From Terriglobus saanensis SP1PR4 (GTDB taxonomy: Bacteria; Acidobacteriota; Terriglobia; Terriglobales; Acidobacteriaceae), in the NCBI RefSeq assembly GCF_000179915.2, contig NC_014963.1:3782001-3846000 (forward strand): DNA of 64,000 bases. Reading direction: 5' to 3'. Position numbers and translations under genes: made by a program. This document shows, piece by piece, positions 26,994 to 36,002 of the stretch (positions are counted from its first letter, which is position 1; every line of letters starts with the position of its first letter). The notes under the pieces were generated by a model that was given only the letters and a program-made list of their open reading frames with translations, was not told the origin of the DNA and ran no database searches.

Positions 26994-27257
26994 GTCGGTT
27001 TCGATGGTGAGAGATATTCGGCTATTGATGGTGTCGCTCCTGAGCGCATACGAGCGCTACATGATGCATAACAATAGGAATCTAATGTTATACATTCGTG
27101 TTTGTCGACCAGCAGGAGGCGACGAACCAAGATGGGACACGGAATGGATTCGTCCGAAATTGCATAAGCGAATAAAAGGCGAACGCAATATGATCTCTCT
27201 CAGCACTCAATAGGACATATAGCCTGCCCGGCATGCCGGCTGGCGAACGAGAAGATC
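26994..27257. other. AT-richer gap between terL and integrase
   Basis: The gap holds only a doubtful 69-codon frame (27004-27213) without family features. A GC-rich inverted repeat around 27229-27245 (GCCCGGCATGCCGGC) lies 13 bases before the integrase start. This is where portal and capsid genes would start in a full prophage, so it may be the joint of a deletion. Confidence 0.4.
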
Positions 27258-28232
27258 ATGAGCATTGACACTGGACTACCTGGACTTTACTTCCCTGTTG
27301 CTGCGGACCGATGGATGGAATGGCGCCAGCCCTACCTGAAAAATGGAACTGCAGGAACTTACCTAACCTACATCGCAGGTCTTGACCGCTTCTTTCGAGC
27401 TCTTCGACTGGAAGAGATAACCCCTGGCCACATGCGTGAATACCAGATACATCGCTCCCGAAATGAGGGCGGATTCTGGGCTAAAGCCGCAGGTCCCAGC
27501 GTCGTCAATCACGAACTCAATACGCTCTCTCAGATCCTCGATCACGCTGGCCTGTGGGAGCCGATGAAGAAGTTCTACACCCCTCTAAAACTCCCCCGGT
27601 GGACCCCGCCCCGAACTATGACGCAAGCGGAAGAGGATCAGCTATTCGCTATTGCGGCAAGCAATCCGGATTGGGAGCTTGCTTATCTTGTCGCGTCGAT
27701 CACGAACAATACGACTGCGAGCGGAGTCGAACTTCGCTATCTGAAGATCTCCGACGTCATGCTCCACACGAACCCGCCTCAAATTCACATCGCCAGCGAT
27801 GCTGTGAAGAACGAGTTTCGTGGAAGACGTATACCTCTCAATGAAACCGCTCTAAAGCAGTTCGAGCGAGCGTTGATGAGGGCACACAGGCTGGGATCTA
27901 CGCAGCAAACTCATTACCTCTTTCCTCTTCGAGTCCACCGTGGCGCATATGACCCAACGCGTCCTGCAAGTTCGTCATGGCTGCGTAAGCCATTCGACGA
28001 GCTACGTAAAGCTGCGGGCCTGCCTTGGCTTCGTCCACATGATCTTCGCCACCAGGCAATCACCCGCATGCTTGAGTGTGGTGCACCCGAAACGAGCGTC
28101 ATGGCAATCGCGGGTCACGTTTCACGTCAGATGATGGAGCACTATTCACACACACGCATGGACGCAAAAATGGAAGTGCTTCGCGCGATCGAGCCGCAGC
28201 GGTTTTCCCCAGCTCTTCGCAGAAGAGCCTAG
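27258..28232 (+). CDS. int: tyrosine recombinase (integrase)
   Basis: A 324-aa site-specific recombinase next to attR. The N-terminal SAM-like core-binding domain (about 15-110) is followed by a catalytic domain. That domain has the beta-hairpin lysine in DAVKNEFRGRRIPL, box II PHDLRHQAITR, GHVSRQMMEHY and the nucleophile Tyr in EHYSHTRM. At box I the sequence reads NTTASGVELRYLKISDV, where alignment places Ser where the first catalytic Arg is expected. It probably integrates the element into tRNA-Arg. Confidence 0.88.
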   Translation: MSIDTGLPGLYFPVAADRWMEWRQPYLKNGTAGTYLTYIAGLDRFFRALRLEEITPGHMREYQIHRSRNEGGFWAKAAGPSVVNHELNTLSQILDHAGLWEPMKKFYTPLKLPRWTPPRTMTQAEEDQLFAIAASNPDWELAYLVASITNNTTASGVELRYLKISDVMLHTNPPQIHIASDAVKNEFRGRRIPLNETALKQFERALMRAHRLGSTQQTHYLFPLRVHRGAYDPTRPASSSWLRKPFDELRKAAGLPWLRPHDLRHQAITRMLECGAPETSVMAIAGHVSRQMMEHYSHTRMDAKMEVLRAIEPQRFSPALRRRA

Positions 28233-28234
28233 AT

Positions 28235-28248
28235 ACAAGCTTTAGCTT
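28235..28248 (+). terminator. small hairpin after integrase
   Basis: A short CAAGC/GCTTG stem followed by CATAAAAATAG, just after the int stop. A second hairpin, ACAAGGT/ACCTTGT, lies at 28308-28327. Either could end the int transcript. Confidence 0.4.
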
Positions 28249-28361
28249 GCATAAAAATAGCTGTTGACGAAGAGCGAATGTTTCTCTAGATTCAGTTTCA
28301 TACACACAAGGTTTCAATACCTTGTTTCACCCGGAAGCTTAGAGCGGCAGCCTAAGAAGTA

Positions 28362-28418
28362 AGAGCGGCAGCCTCCGAAGCTGTAGGTCAGAGGTTCGAA
28401 TCCTCTCGGGTGCACCAT
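28362..28418 (+). repeat. attR, 57-bp tRNA-Arg 3' end
   Basis: Identical to 10033-10089; this is the displaced original tRNA 3' half. Just before it, AGAGCGGCAGCCT occurs once more at 28341-28353, eight bases upstream, suggesting an additional partial core. Confidence 0.95.
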
Positions 28419-28478
28419 ATCGAGAGGCCTCGTACATCCGAAAGGGTTACGAAGATGCCCAGAGCATTACACACTTAG

Positions 28479-28506
28479 AGCGGCAGCCGATTGGTCGGCT
28501 GCCGCT
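28479..28506 (+). terminator. original tRNA-Arg terminator
   Basis: A 12-bp perfect stem (28479-28490 with 28495-28506), a TTGG loop and the T-rich tail TATTCTTTATTT. It probably ended the tRNA transcript before integration. A similar hairpin lies inside the left end of the element. Confidence 0.75.
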
Positions 28507-28605
28507 TATTCTTTATTTCCATCCCTTCCCTCACCTCGGACTTGTGCTCAACTGCGTTCCGCGCATCTTTGCCAACGCGAGCCTCGTCCATTTAGGCAGA
28601 CGACT

Positions 28606-30195
28606 ATGACCCTTACCACCTCGCTTCGCTTTCTAATAGCCGGATGCTTGTTTGGCCCTGTGATCTCTCCTGTGTCAGGGCAGCAGCGGACCCAGTCCGC
28701 AACACAATACAGGGCCGAGCAGTTCGCCGGGGTCGACCTTGGGGCAAAGATCGTGGCCGCCGACGCGGCCATGAAAGCAGCTGGGGTGGCTGAAGGTACG
28801 ATCAGCGTGAATGCCTCGGGAAGCGTCCCCAGTCCCATCTCCCTGAGTCAGGGGCACTCCCTGCGTCTCAATGCCCCGGTGACACTCAATGCGGTCATCA
28901 CGCTCACCGGCAATAATAAGGTGAGCTGTGCTTCTGGCGTTTTGATCACCGTGCACGCGGGTTTTGGTTTTAAATCGACCGGCGACAACCCAAGCTTGCA
29001 GGACTGCAAGTTCGCTGGTGACGGCTCGGCCGATGCGACCGCCCTGTCTACCTCCAATTCTTCTCACATAAAAATGAGCAACGTCCAGGGTAAGAACATC
29101 GGCATCGTCCACACCATGGGAGGTGCGGATCTGCAGGTCTCTCATGTTTCGGTGACGGGAGCGGTCTACGGCGTGGTGTTCCAGGGGACCAACAACGTGA
29201 CTGCCGAGGATGTCGCCTGCGACGGTACCGCGAACTGCGTGCAGTGGTTCAATCGCGACTCCAACTTCAACGCCGGTGGCCCGAACTCAAGGGCGATGGT
29301 GCAGTCCATGGGTGCGGGTCATTACCGTCTTAACAACATCCGATGTCATAATGTGACCGCCTGCGCCTGGGGCTCCGTGGGATACGACGCCGTGGTCTCT
29401 AACAGCGTAGCGGTCAACTGTGCGGACGTGTGTTTCGATGCGGAAGGTTCCATGGACATCAACTTTCTGAATGACACAGCAAGCGGCGGCAAAAACGGCG
29501 ATGGTTCGGTCTTTTTCTTCAGCAACAATGTAAGTTTTACGAACCCCCACTTCACTGCCGCCGGATTTCTCATCAAGGTCTACAACTCGTCGCTCAACCC
29601 GAACCTGAGCTCGGGCCTTCACGTGACCGGAGGTCTACTGGATTGCGGCAAGAGCATCTGCACGGGCTTTGGCGGAGACGCATGGACGGACCTGACGATC
29701 GAGGGCGTCGAATTTCGCAACGCGACCATCACAGCGGCCACGCAGGGCGGCGGATCGCATCTGCGCAATAACCATCTGCTCTTCAACGTGGAAGCTGGCG
29801 CTCCTTTCAGCGCCGTTGGACTTCCAACCCGTATCTTCGGTTCGCTCACCGAGATCGAAAGCAACCGCATCGAAGGGGTAACGCAACCCGCAAAATCTTC
29901 CGGAATTACGGTGGAATCGAGTTACTTCAACGCAACCCAGACCTTCCAGATTCGCAACAATACCATTACCGGCTTCCCCATCGACATCTACACGGCAAAT
30001 GACGGGGCTAACGTCGGCGTCGGCACCGATGTGGTTCTCGACGGGAACCGAACGGGATCGAATACCGTGATCCACGTTCATCCCGGAGCCAACCACGACA
30101 CTTATTCCGAAACCAGCCGCTTCACTCTGAGCGGGGGGAAATGGATCAAGGCGGACCTATCGCAGCCGGGACCTGCGAAAGCTTCTCCCCGGTAA
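28606..30195 (+). CDS. secreted right-handed beta-helix protein
   Basis: A 529-aa exported protein with signal peptide LRFLIAGCLFGPVISPVSGQ. The body is built of many short beta strands with Asn ladders typical of parallel beta-helices (VSHVSVTGAVYGVVFQGTNN, LRNNHLLFNVEAG, FQIRNNTITGFPIDIYTAND). Such folds occur in pectate lyases, polysaccharide lyases and epimerases. No lyase active-site motif is obvious, so the substrate is unknown. It is the first chromosomal gene beyond the element. Confidence 0.75.
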   Translation: MTLTTSLRFLIAGCLFGPVISPVSGQQRTQSATQYRAEQFAGVDLGAKIVAADAAMKAAGVAEGTISVNASGSVPSPISLSQGHSLRLNAPVTLNAVITLTGNNKVSCASGVLITVHAGFGFKSTGDNPSLQDCKFAGDGSADATALSTSNSSHIKMSNVQGKNIGIVHTMGGADLQVSHVSVTGAVYGVVFQGTNNVTAEDVACDGTANCVQWFNRDSNFNAGGPNSRAMVQSMGAGHYRLNNIRCHNVTACAWGSVGYDAVVSNSVAVNCADVCFDAEGSMDINFLNDTASGGKNGDGSVFFFSNNVSFTNPHFTAAGFLIKVYNSSLNPNLSSGLHVTGGLLDCGKSICTGFGGDAWTDLTIEGVEFRNATITAATQGGGSHLRNNHLLFNVEAGAPFSAVGLPTRIFGSLTEIESNRIEGVTQPAKSSGITVESSYFNATQTFQIRNNTITGFPIDIYTANDGANVGVGTDVVLDGNRTGSNTVIHVHPGANHDTYSETSRFTLSGGKWIKADLSQPGPAKASPR

Positions 30196-30224
30196 AGAAA
30201 GTCCAACGCCGCATCCTGCGCTAC

Positions 30225-30461
30225 CTATTCTTTCTTCTCGCAAAAAATCGCACTGGATAGCAGATGGGCAGCTTGATCGATTTCTGCTGCGTAACCCCGT
30301 ACATGGACGGTGGACGACCCGTCACGTTCGATCAGGTAGGCCAGACTTCGAATGCGCTCGAGTTCCGATGAAGTTAACTGCGCAATATTTTCGGATATAT
30401 CAGGTGTGCGACAAGCTCTTACTGCGGATTTCTTTTCGGCTGTTATATACCTTTCGTTCAT
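30225..30461 (-). CDS. small helical hypothetical protein
   Basis: A 78-aa protein starting at MNERYITAEKK, preceded by AAAGGG; a longer start at 30503 is less likely. The core LTSSELERIRSLAYLIERDG looks like an amphipathic helix pair and the C-terminus (DQAAHLLSSAIFCEKKE) is helical. Function unknown. Confidence 0.45.
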   Translation of the reverse strand: MNERYITAEKKSAVRACRTPDISENIAQLTSSELERIRSLAYLIERDGSSTVHVRGYAAEIDQAAHLLSSAIFCEKKE

Positions 30462-30628
30462 GGCATCACCCTTTACCCACAGCATTTTTTGAGATGCTTT
30501 CAAATCAGTCAGTCAACGGACTAGATCGTTACTGCGGATTTAGGGAGTCGTTTTCTGACATATTGTGGCGAGATGTGGCATCGCTTATGCCTGTTAGTGG
30601 TCTAAGTTATGTAAGACTCGAACTCTTC
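30462..30628. other. intergenic stretch without visible gene
   Basis: The sequence between the small minus-strand gene and the receptor terminator holds no supported gene, RNA or repeat. Confidence 0.4.
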
Positions 30629-30690
30629 AAAGCAGAAGCAACGCAGAAAAGCCCCGACGGCTGCCAGGGCTTTTCTGATGCTTCTGCTTT
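30629..30690 (-). terminator. terminator of the TonB-dependent receptor gene
   Basis: A long stem in two parts: AAAGCAGAAG 30629-30638 with 30681-30690, and AGAAAAGCCC 30645-30654 with 30667-30676. It lies directly beyond the receptor stop on the minus strand. Confidence 0.75.
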
Positions 30691-30694
30691 CGGG

Positions 30695-33600
30695 TTAGAA
30701 GAATAGCTTTGCGGTGAACTGCATCTGACGCGGCCCAAACAGGACGCCGGAGGTGGAGCTCGGTGTTCCAAACGCTGGGGTACCAGTGTAAGGAACGATA
30801 TCCGTCGTGTTGCTGTATTGGAATGCCGTCGTGTTGTACGACAGAATCTGCTTCCGGTTGGCTACGTTGAATGCTTCGACAAAGAGCTGCATTTTGACGT
30901 TTTCGTGGATGGGGAAGTCACGCGAAACGCGGGCATCCACATTGCGAACGCCGTTGCTTGGAAACGCATTACGCTTGAACTGGGGTGCACGTCCAGTGGA
31001 GGGCGATGGGCTGTTACCCACCGAACCTCCTGTCACACCACCTTCAAAGCCGCCGGAAGCATTACCACTCATACCAGCAGTGAGAGGAGTTCCAGTCTGC
31101 TCTGTTGCGATGACTCCCAGACCCCAGCCGTTCACGGCGTAGCTTGCAAAGTGATTCGACAGAGCAAGTTTCGGCGACCACACAAGGCTGCCGACAAAAC
31201 GACCGCGCATATCCAGATCGGAACGGCTGTATTCACTCAGCGTACCGGGGTTCTTCAGATTGAACGGATCCAGAATCGTGTCGGTACCGTTGAAGGTACC
31301 GAACTGTCCGGGAACCTGTCCGCCGTCGATTGCCTTGGCCCAGGTGTAGTTAACCAGCAGCTCGATCTGATGGCTGAAGGGCTTGCGAATGGTAAAGGCA
31401 GCGGAGTGATACCAGGAGTTCACACCCGAGTAGCCTACAAGGATTCCGCCATCGTTCGGAGAAGGACGGCCCAGAGAGCTGGCGTAGAAAGGAACGGTTA
31501 CCTGGCTCGTTACCGGGCCAGTTGCAGAAGTACGAATGGAGTAAGTCCGCGTCTGCGTTGTGTGGGGTTGGTTTGCGTCGATGAAGTAAGGCAGACGCAT
31601 ACCGCGCGTTCCAACATACGCAACCGTCAAGCTGACGTTTCCAGGAAGCTGCTGTTCGACCGCAAGATCCATGGAGTGGGTGTAGGGATTGGTGAAGTTT
31701 GGATCCTGACCTCGGAAGGAAAGCTTCTGCAAGCCTGCCGAACCATTGACAGTGGGAGTCACTGCACCAGCGAATGGAGCAGCCAAGGGCAGGCCCGGCG
31801 GCGTGAACAGAACACCGATGTTGCTCGGCGAACCTGCGGGGAAGGTATACGTTACGGGAGTGATGTTGGCATTTGCAGGGGTGGACTGCGCAACGCTCAG
31901 CGAATACGCCTGCTGATAGACACCGTTCTCCACCCGCGTGGCATAGAAGGTTGAGTTGGAGGTGAGGCCATAGAAGATGCCATAGCCTCCGCGGACTACA
32001 GTGCCCGTATAGGGGGACCACGCAAAGCCGATACGCGGCTGGATCATCTTGTAGTTTGTCTTGATCGTTTTGGTAAAGAAGTTACCGAGCGGAGAAGCTA
32101 CACCGTTAAAGCTTGTGGTGTACGGATTTGGAGGTTGAGGCACAAGTTGCGTGTCGTAGCGTACCCCGATGTTCATCGTAAAGTTCCCCGAAGGCTTCCA
32201 GGTATCCTCGATGAACCCCGCGAGATCCTTATTCCAGAAGTCGTCCGCACCGATATGAGTGATGGGATCGTTCACCTGCGCGAAGCTGGAGTAATGGCGT
32301 CCACCGTTTACACCAAAGACGTCCTGCACCCAGTTATTGAAAGCTGCCTGCGTTCCACTGACCACGTTATTCGCCGTAGCGCTGCAAGGAGTGATGCCTT
32401 GAACTGTAGGATCCGCGCACTGGTTATTGAGTGCGGCATAGGAATATACGCCGCCGCCCTGGAAAAGATTTGCGAGATACTCGTGGATCAGGTTCACATC
32501 AACGCCTGCCTTGAAGATGTGGCGTCCCCATACCTTGGAAATCGTGTCAGCAGCTTGCCAGCGATGCTCGTCAGGAAATGCGAGACGAGGAAGGGCATTC
32601 GGCATGCCGTAAGCCTGTACGCCCGAGATCGTAACCGAAGGTCCAGGAGCATTCGCCGAGGTAACTTCGAGATCGCGGCCCCATTGGAAGCGAAGCGCAT
32701 TCGTCATGGTGGAACTTAGAACCGATTCCCAGTTCGCGATGAAGAACCGCTCATGGAAATCGGCGCGACCGTTTGCCGAAGCAGAATTTGCCGTAGCCGT
32801 TGTTGCCGTGTTGTAACCATTGGGCAACTTGTAGTTTTCGAAGTTGAATTCAGCGCTGATATGGTTATTGCCATTGAGCTGATAGTCAAGACGCGGGAAG
32901 AAAATGTCCTGCTTCAAAACTCGGGGAGCGGGGCCCGCAAGGCTGAGGAGGTAATTCTTCGCCAAGGTGCAGTTGGCTGCGTTCACACCGTTGGGGCAGG
33001 TAAAAGTGGAAATCGGCGCGGAAGAGCTATAGAGAAGCGGGCTCGAACGGCGGAATCCATCATAAGTAAAAAAGTAGAAGAGCTTATCCCGAATAATTGG
33101 ACCACCCACCGAGCCGCCAAACTGCTGCTGCTGGTGAATTGCCGGCTGAAGCAGTGCAGCATTCGCGCCGGGCTGACGTCCGTTGAACTTCGTAAGCGGA
33201 TCCAGCGCATTCAAGGTCGGGTAACGGAGGTAGTAAAACAGATCACCGTGAATGGTGTTCGTTCCATTCTTCGAAACGGCATTAATCTGTCCGCCCGCAG
33301 CCTGACCGAACTCCGCAGAGTAACCAGAAACAGAAGACTGGAATTCCTTAATCGAGTCCTGCGAGAACACGTACGGTGCACCGCTGGTACGGCCGCGGCC
33401 TTCTGAAAAGAACGCCTGCTGATTGTTCGCGCCGTCGATCAGGTTCGTGTTGTAGAGACCCGAAATACCGCGATAAGAGATAAGACCGCTGCTGCCATCG
33501 GGAACTACGTTCGTGCCAAGCAGTACAAAGTTGTCATAACGACGACCCGCTACCGGCAAACCACTGACCAACGTCTGATCGATGGTTTGCGAGACGTTCG

Positions 33601-34015
33601 TCTTGTCTTCCTCGATGAGGGGTGGAGCATCAGTCACGGTCACTTCCGCATTGACGGAGGCCGCGGGAAGACTCGCATCCACGGTCAAAACCGCACCTAC
33701 GGTTAGAATCAGGTTTTTGTGGTCTACCTTGCCAAACGAACCGCCGCCAACAATCACTTCGTAGCGACCAGACTGCAGAAAGGTCGAGTTGAAGCTACCG
33801 TTTCCATTCGTTGTCAGGGAACGCGTCGCGCCCGTGTCGGTGTTGATGATTTGCACCGGGGCATTGGGAATCGCGGCACCCGAGCCGTCCGTCACATTAC
33901 CTGAGATTGTGCCGTTACCGGCGGTCTGTGCATAGCCCGTCGTTGCCGTCAGCGTACAGGCAGCCATAACCCCAGCCGCAAGGACACTACTGAATACCAG
34001 ATTCTTAAATTTCAT
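30695..34015 (-). CDS. Oar-like TonB-dependent receptor
   Basis: A 1106-aa outer-membrane protein with a signal peptide (about 1-30). An N-terminal carboxypeptidase-regulatory domain (NGTISGNVTDGSGAAIPNAP) precedes a plug domain around 120-240 (TLVSGLPVAGRRYDNFVLLG, FSQDSIKEFQSSVSGYSAEF). A 22-strand barrel ends in MQFTAKLFF with a terminal Phe. Acidobacteriota carry many paralogues thought to import large substrates such as glycans or peptides. TGAGGAG precedes the ATG. It is a single-gene unit. Confidence 0.9.
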   Translation of the reverse strand: MKFKNLVFSSVLAAGVMAACTLTATTGYAQTAGNGTISGNVTDGSGAAIPNAPVQIINTDTGATRSLTTNGNGSFNSTFLQSGRYEVIVGGGSFGKVDHKNLILTVGAVLTVDASLPAASVNAEVTVTDAPPLIEEDKTNVSQTIDQTLVSGLPVAGRRYDNFVLLGTNVVPDGSSGLISYRGISGLYNTNLIDGANNQQAFFSEGRGRTSGAPYVFSQDSIKEFQSSVSGYSAEFGQAAGGQINAVSKNGTNTIHGDLFYYLRYPTLNALDPLTKFNGRQPGANAALLQPAIHQQQQFGGSVGGPIIRDKLFYFFTYDGFRRSSPLLYSSSAPISTFTCPNGVNAANCTLAKNYLLSLAGPAPRVLKQDIFFPRLDYQLNGNNHISAEFNFENYKLPNGYNTATTATANSASANGRADFHERFFIANWESVLSSTMTNALRFQWGRDLEVTSANAPGPSVTISGVQAYGMPNALPRLAFPDEHRWQAADTISKVWGRHIFKAGVDVNLIHEYLANLFQGGGVYSYAALNNQCADPTVQGITPCSATANNVVSGTQAAFNNWVQDVFGVNGGRHYSSFAQVNDPITHIGADDFWNKDLAGFIEDTWKPSGNFTMNIGVRYDTQLVPQPPNPYTTSFNGVASPLGNFFTKTIKTNYKMIQPRIGFAWSPYTGTVVRGGYGIFYGLTSNSTFYATRVENGVYQQAYSLSVAQSTPANANITPVTYTFPAGSPSNIGVLFTPPGLPLAAPFAGAVTPTVNGSAGLQKLSFRGQDPNFTNPYTHSMDLAVEQQLPGNVSLTVAYVGTRGMRLPYFIDANQPHTTQTRTYSIRTSATGPVTSQVTVPFYASSLGRPSPNDGGILVGYSGVNSWYHSAAFTIRKPFSHQIELLVNYTWAKAIDGGQVPGQFGTFNGTDTILDPFNLKNPGTLSEYSRSDLDMRGRFVGSLVWSPKLALSNHFASYAVNGWGLGVIATEQTGTPLTAGMSGNASGGFEGGVTGGSVGNSPSPSTGRAPQFKRNAFPSNGVRNVDARVSRDFPIHENVKMQLFVEAFNVANRKQILSYNTTAFQYSNTTDIVPYTGTPAFGTPSSTSGVLFGPRQMQFTAKLFF

Positions 34016-34224
34016 AAATTGCGTCGCTCCTCAGAATTGTTGCGTCCCGCCCCCGCGAATTGCGGCGATGCGGGCTTAGAGAAATACGTTCGGCTGCTCG
34101 CTCGAACTCTCGAAAACACACCAGAGTTCCCCGTTCAGTGAACACATGAATCAGGATTTTGGTGATATTTCTAGCCTCAGGGACACCCCTCCCCCATGTC
34201 AAGGACATTCCCCGACGAAAAGAC
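34016..34224. promoter_or_regulatory. upstream region of the receptor gene
   Basis: About 210 bases between the receptor start and the ABC-F terminator, with no gene. It should hold the receptor promoter, transcribed leftward. No clear -10/-35 pair or operator was recognised. Confidence 0.4.
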
Positions 34225-34251
34225 AAAAGGCAGCCCTTGGGGCTGCCTTTT
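34225..34251 (-). terminator. terminator of the ABC-F gene
   Basis: A 12-bp stem (AAAAGGCAGCCC with GGGCTGCCTTTT) and a three-base loop, ending in T residues on the minus strand just past the 34272 stop. Confidence 0.85.
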
Positions 34252-34271
34252 CCACAGTATGGATAAGAAAT

Positions 34272-35882
34272 TTACTTGGCTGTCATCGCAAGCTGCTGCT
34301 GGTACTCCTCGAACGGGCCCTTGTGGTCCACGATCTTGTTGTGCTCGAAGTGCCAGACGCGCGTTCCAACTTCTTCGATCAGATCCTGATCGTGCGTCAC
34401 CAGCAGTACCGTACCTTCATATTTCTGGATCGCCTGGTTAAGGGCATTAATGCTCTCCAGATCAAGATGGTTCGTCGGTTCGTCCAGGATCAGGATGTTC
34501 GGCTTCTGCAACATCAGCTTGCAGAAGAGGAGCCGGGCAGATTCGCCACCGGAGAGGGCCTCGGTCTTCTTGGTTCCCTCTTCGCCGCGGAAGAGCATCT
34601 GTCCCAGAATCCCGCGGATCTCTTCGACGGTCTTCTTCGGGTCATAGCCGTGGAGCCACTCGGAGACCGTGGTTCCCTTGCGGATCGCCGCCGTATGGTC
34701 CTGCGCGAAGTAGCCAATCTGCGCCTCGTGACCCCACTTGACCACACCGGAGGTGCGCTCGAAGTCGTTGTCCTGCACATCGTCCACACCGCTCAAAAGC
34801 GACTTTACCAGCGTCGTTTTGCCTGTGCCGTTACGTCCGATGAGAACGACCTTGTCGCCTCGTGTCAGAGAACTCGAAAACGGCGCGAAGACTTCCTTGC
34901 CGTCGTAGTTCTTCGTCACGGCTTCAATCTCGAGCACATGTTTGCCCGAAGGACGCATCTGGTCGAAACGGATGAAGGGGCGCTGAATGTTGGAGCGAGC
35001 AAGCTCGGTCGTGGCCAGACGCTCCACCTCCTTCTTACGGCTGTTCACCTGACTGGAACGGGTACCGGCGCTGAAGCGGGCGATAAAGTCGTTGAGCTGG
35101 GCGATCTTCTTCTCGCGCTCTTCGTTCTGTCCTTCGATACGCGTACGAACGCTGGTCTTCTGCAGCACCATGTCGTCGTAACCACCGTTGTAGGTGATGA
35201 TCGTCTGATAGTCGATGTCCGCAATATGCGTGCAGACATTGTTCAGGAAATGCCGGTCATGCGAGATCGTGATCAGCGTTCCGTTGTAGCGCTGGAGAAA
35301 GTCCTGCAGCCAGTGGATCGAGTCAAGATCGAGAGAGTTTGTCGGTTCGTCAAGCAGCAGGGCCTGCGGATCGCCGAAGAGGGCCTGCGCCAGAAGCACA
35401 CGCACCTTCTGTCCGCCCTGCAGCTCGCTCATCTTGCGCTCGTGGACTTCATCGGGAATGTCGAGCCCCTGCAGCAGGATGGCCGCGTCGCTCTCGGCTT
35501 CGTAGCCGTTTTCTTCGCCGACAATGCCTTCGAGTTCGCCGAGGCGAATGCCGTCGTTGTCCGTGAGGTCGGGCTTGTTATAGAGAGCCTCGCGCTCTTC
35601 CATCGCCGCCCAGAGCGGCTTGTTGCCCATAATGACGGTGTCGATCACGCGGTAGGCGTCGAACGCGTACTGGTCCTGGCTGAGTACGCCGAGCTTCTTC
35701 GGGCGTACGACATTGCCCTTCTGCGGCTCGTGCTCGCCGGTGAGGACCTTCATAAAGGTAGATTTCCCGGCGCCATTCGGCCCGGTCAGGCCATAGCGAC
35801 GGCCTGCGATAAAGGTTGTGCTGACGTCCTCGAAAAGGATCTTCGAACCGTAGCGCATAGAGACATTCGAAACTGAAATCAT
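34272..35882 (-). CDS. ybiT: ABC-F family ATPase, YbiT type
   Basis: A 536-aa soluble tandem ATPase. Walker A motifs are GPNGAGKST and GRNGTGKTT, the signatures ELQGGQKVR and LSGGESARL, and Walker B motifs ALLLDEPTNSLD and ILILDEPTNHLD. Between the domains lies a charged linker (EGQNEEREKKIAQLNDFI). There is no membrane domain. Colinearity and length match E. coli YbiT, an ABC-F protein that acts on ribosomes. The start is at MISVSNVSMRYGSK, ten codons inside the longest frame. Confidence 0.88.
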   Translation of the reverse strand: MISVSNVSMRYGSKILFEDVSTTFIAGRRYGLTGPNGAGKSTFMKVLTGEHEPQKGNVVRPKKLGVLSQDQYAFDAYRVIDTVIMGNKPLWAAMEEREALYNKPDLTDNDGIRLGELEGIVGEENGYEAESDAAILLQGLDIPDEVHERKMSELQGGQKVRVLLAQALFGDPQALLLDEPTNSLDLDSIHWLQDFLQRYNGTLITISHDRHFLNNVCTHIADIDYQTIITYNGGYDDMVLQKTSVRTRIEGQNEEREKKIAQLNDFIARFSAGTRSSQVNSRKKEVERLATTELARSNIQRPFIRFDQMRPSGKHVLEIEAVTKNYDGKEVFAPFSSSLTRGDKVVLIGRNGTGKTTLVKSLLSGVDDVQDNDFERTSGVVKWGHEAQIGYFAQDHTAAIRKGTTVSEWLHGYDPKKTVEEIRGILGQMLFRGEEGTKKTEALSGGESARLLFCKLMLQKPNILILDEPTNHLDLESINALNQAIQKYEGTVLLVTHDQDLIEEVGTRVWHFEHNKIVDHKGPFEEYQQQLAMTAK

Positions 35883-36002
35883 GGCGTTACTTCTATTGTA
35901 CCCCTCGGGCAAAAGCCCCGTTTCCAGTGCAATCTCGCCTCCATCCCATGAAATCGGCTACCATCGGAAAGCGCCTCAGAAACCTCAGGAGAGACACCAG
36001 AC

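Larger units (their letters stand above)
10033..28418 (+). mobile_element. phage-like integrative element in tRNA-Arg
   Basis: An 18.3-kb insertion bounded by identical 57-bp direct repeats, with a tyrosine recombinase next to the right end. It contains phage-type early genes (winged-helix protein, RusA, sliding clamp, methyltransferase, DUF1376 protein, HNH protein), terminase small and large subunits, and a minus-strand RHS cargo cassette. Portal, capsid, protease, tail and lysis genes are not visible. It is therefore a satellite-like or deleted prophage rather than a complete phage. Confidence 0.9.

Noticed and set aside
27004-27213. 69-aa frame between terL and int
   Set aside because: No ribosome-binding site or family features; the region is AT-richer and probably non-coding.
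34146-35876. 576-aa + strand frame antisense to the ABC-F gene
   Set aside because: It is the complement of a clearly conserved ATPase with both Walker pairs; GC-rich codon use leaves the antisense frame open.
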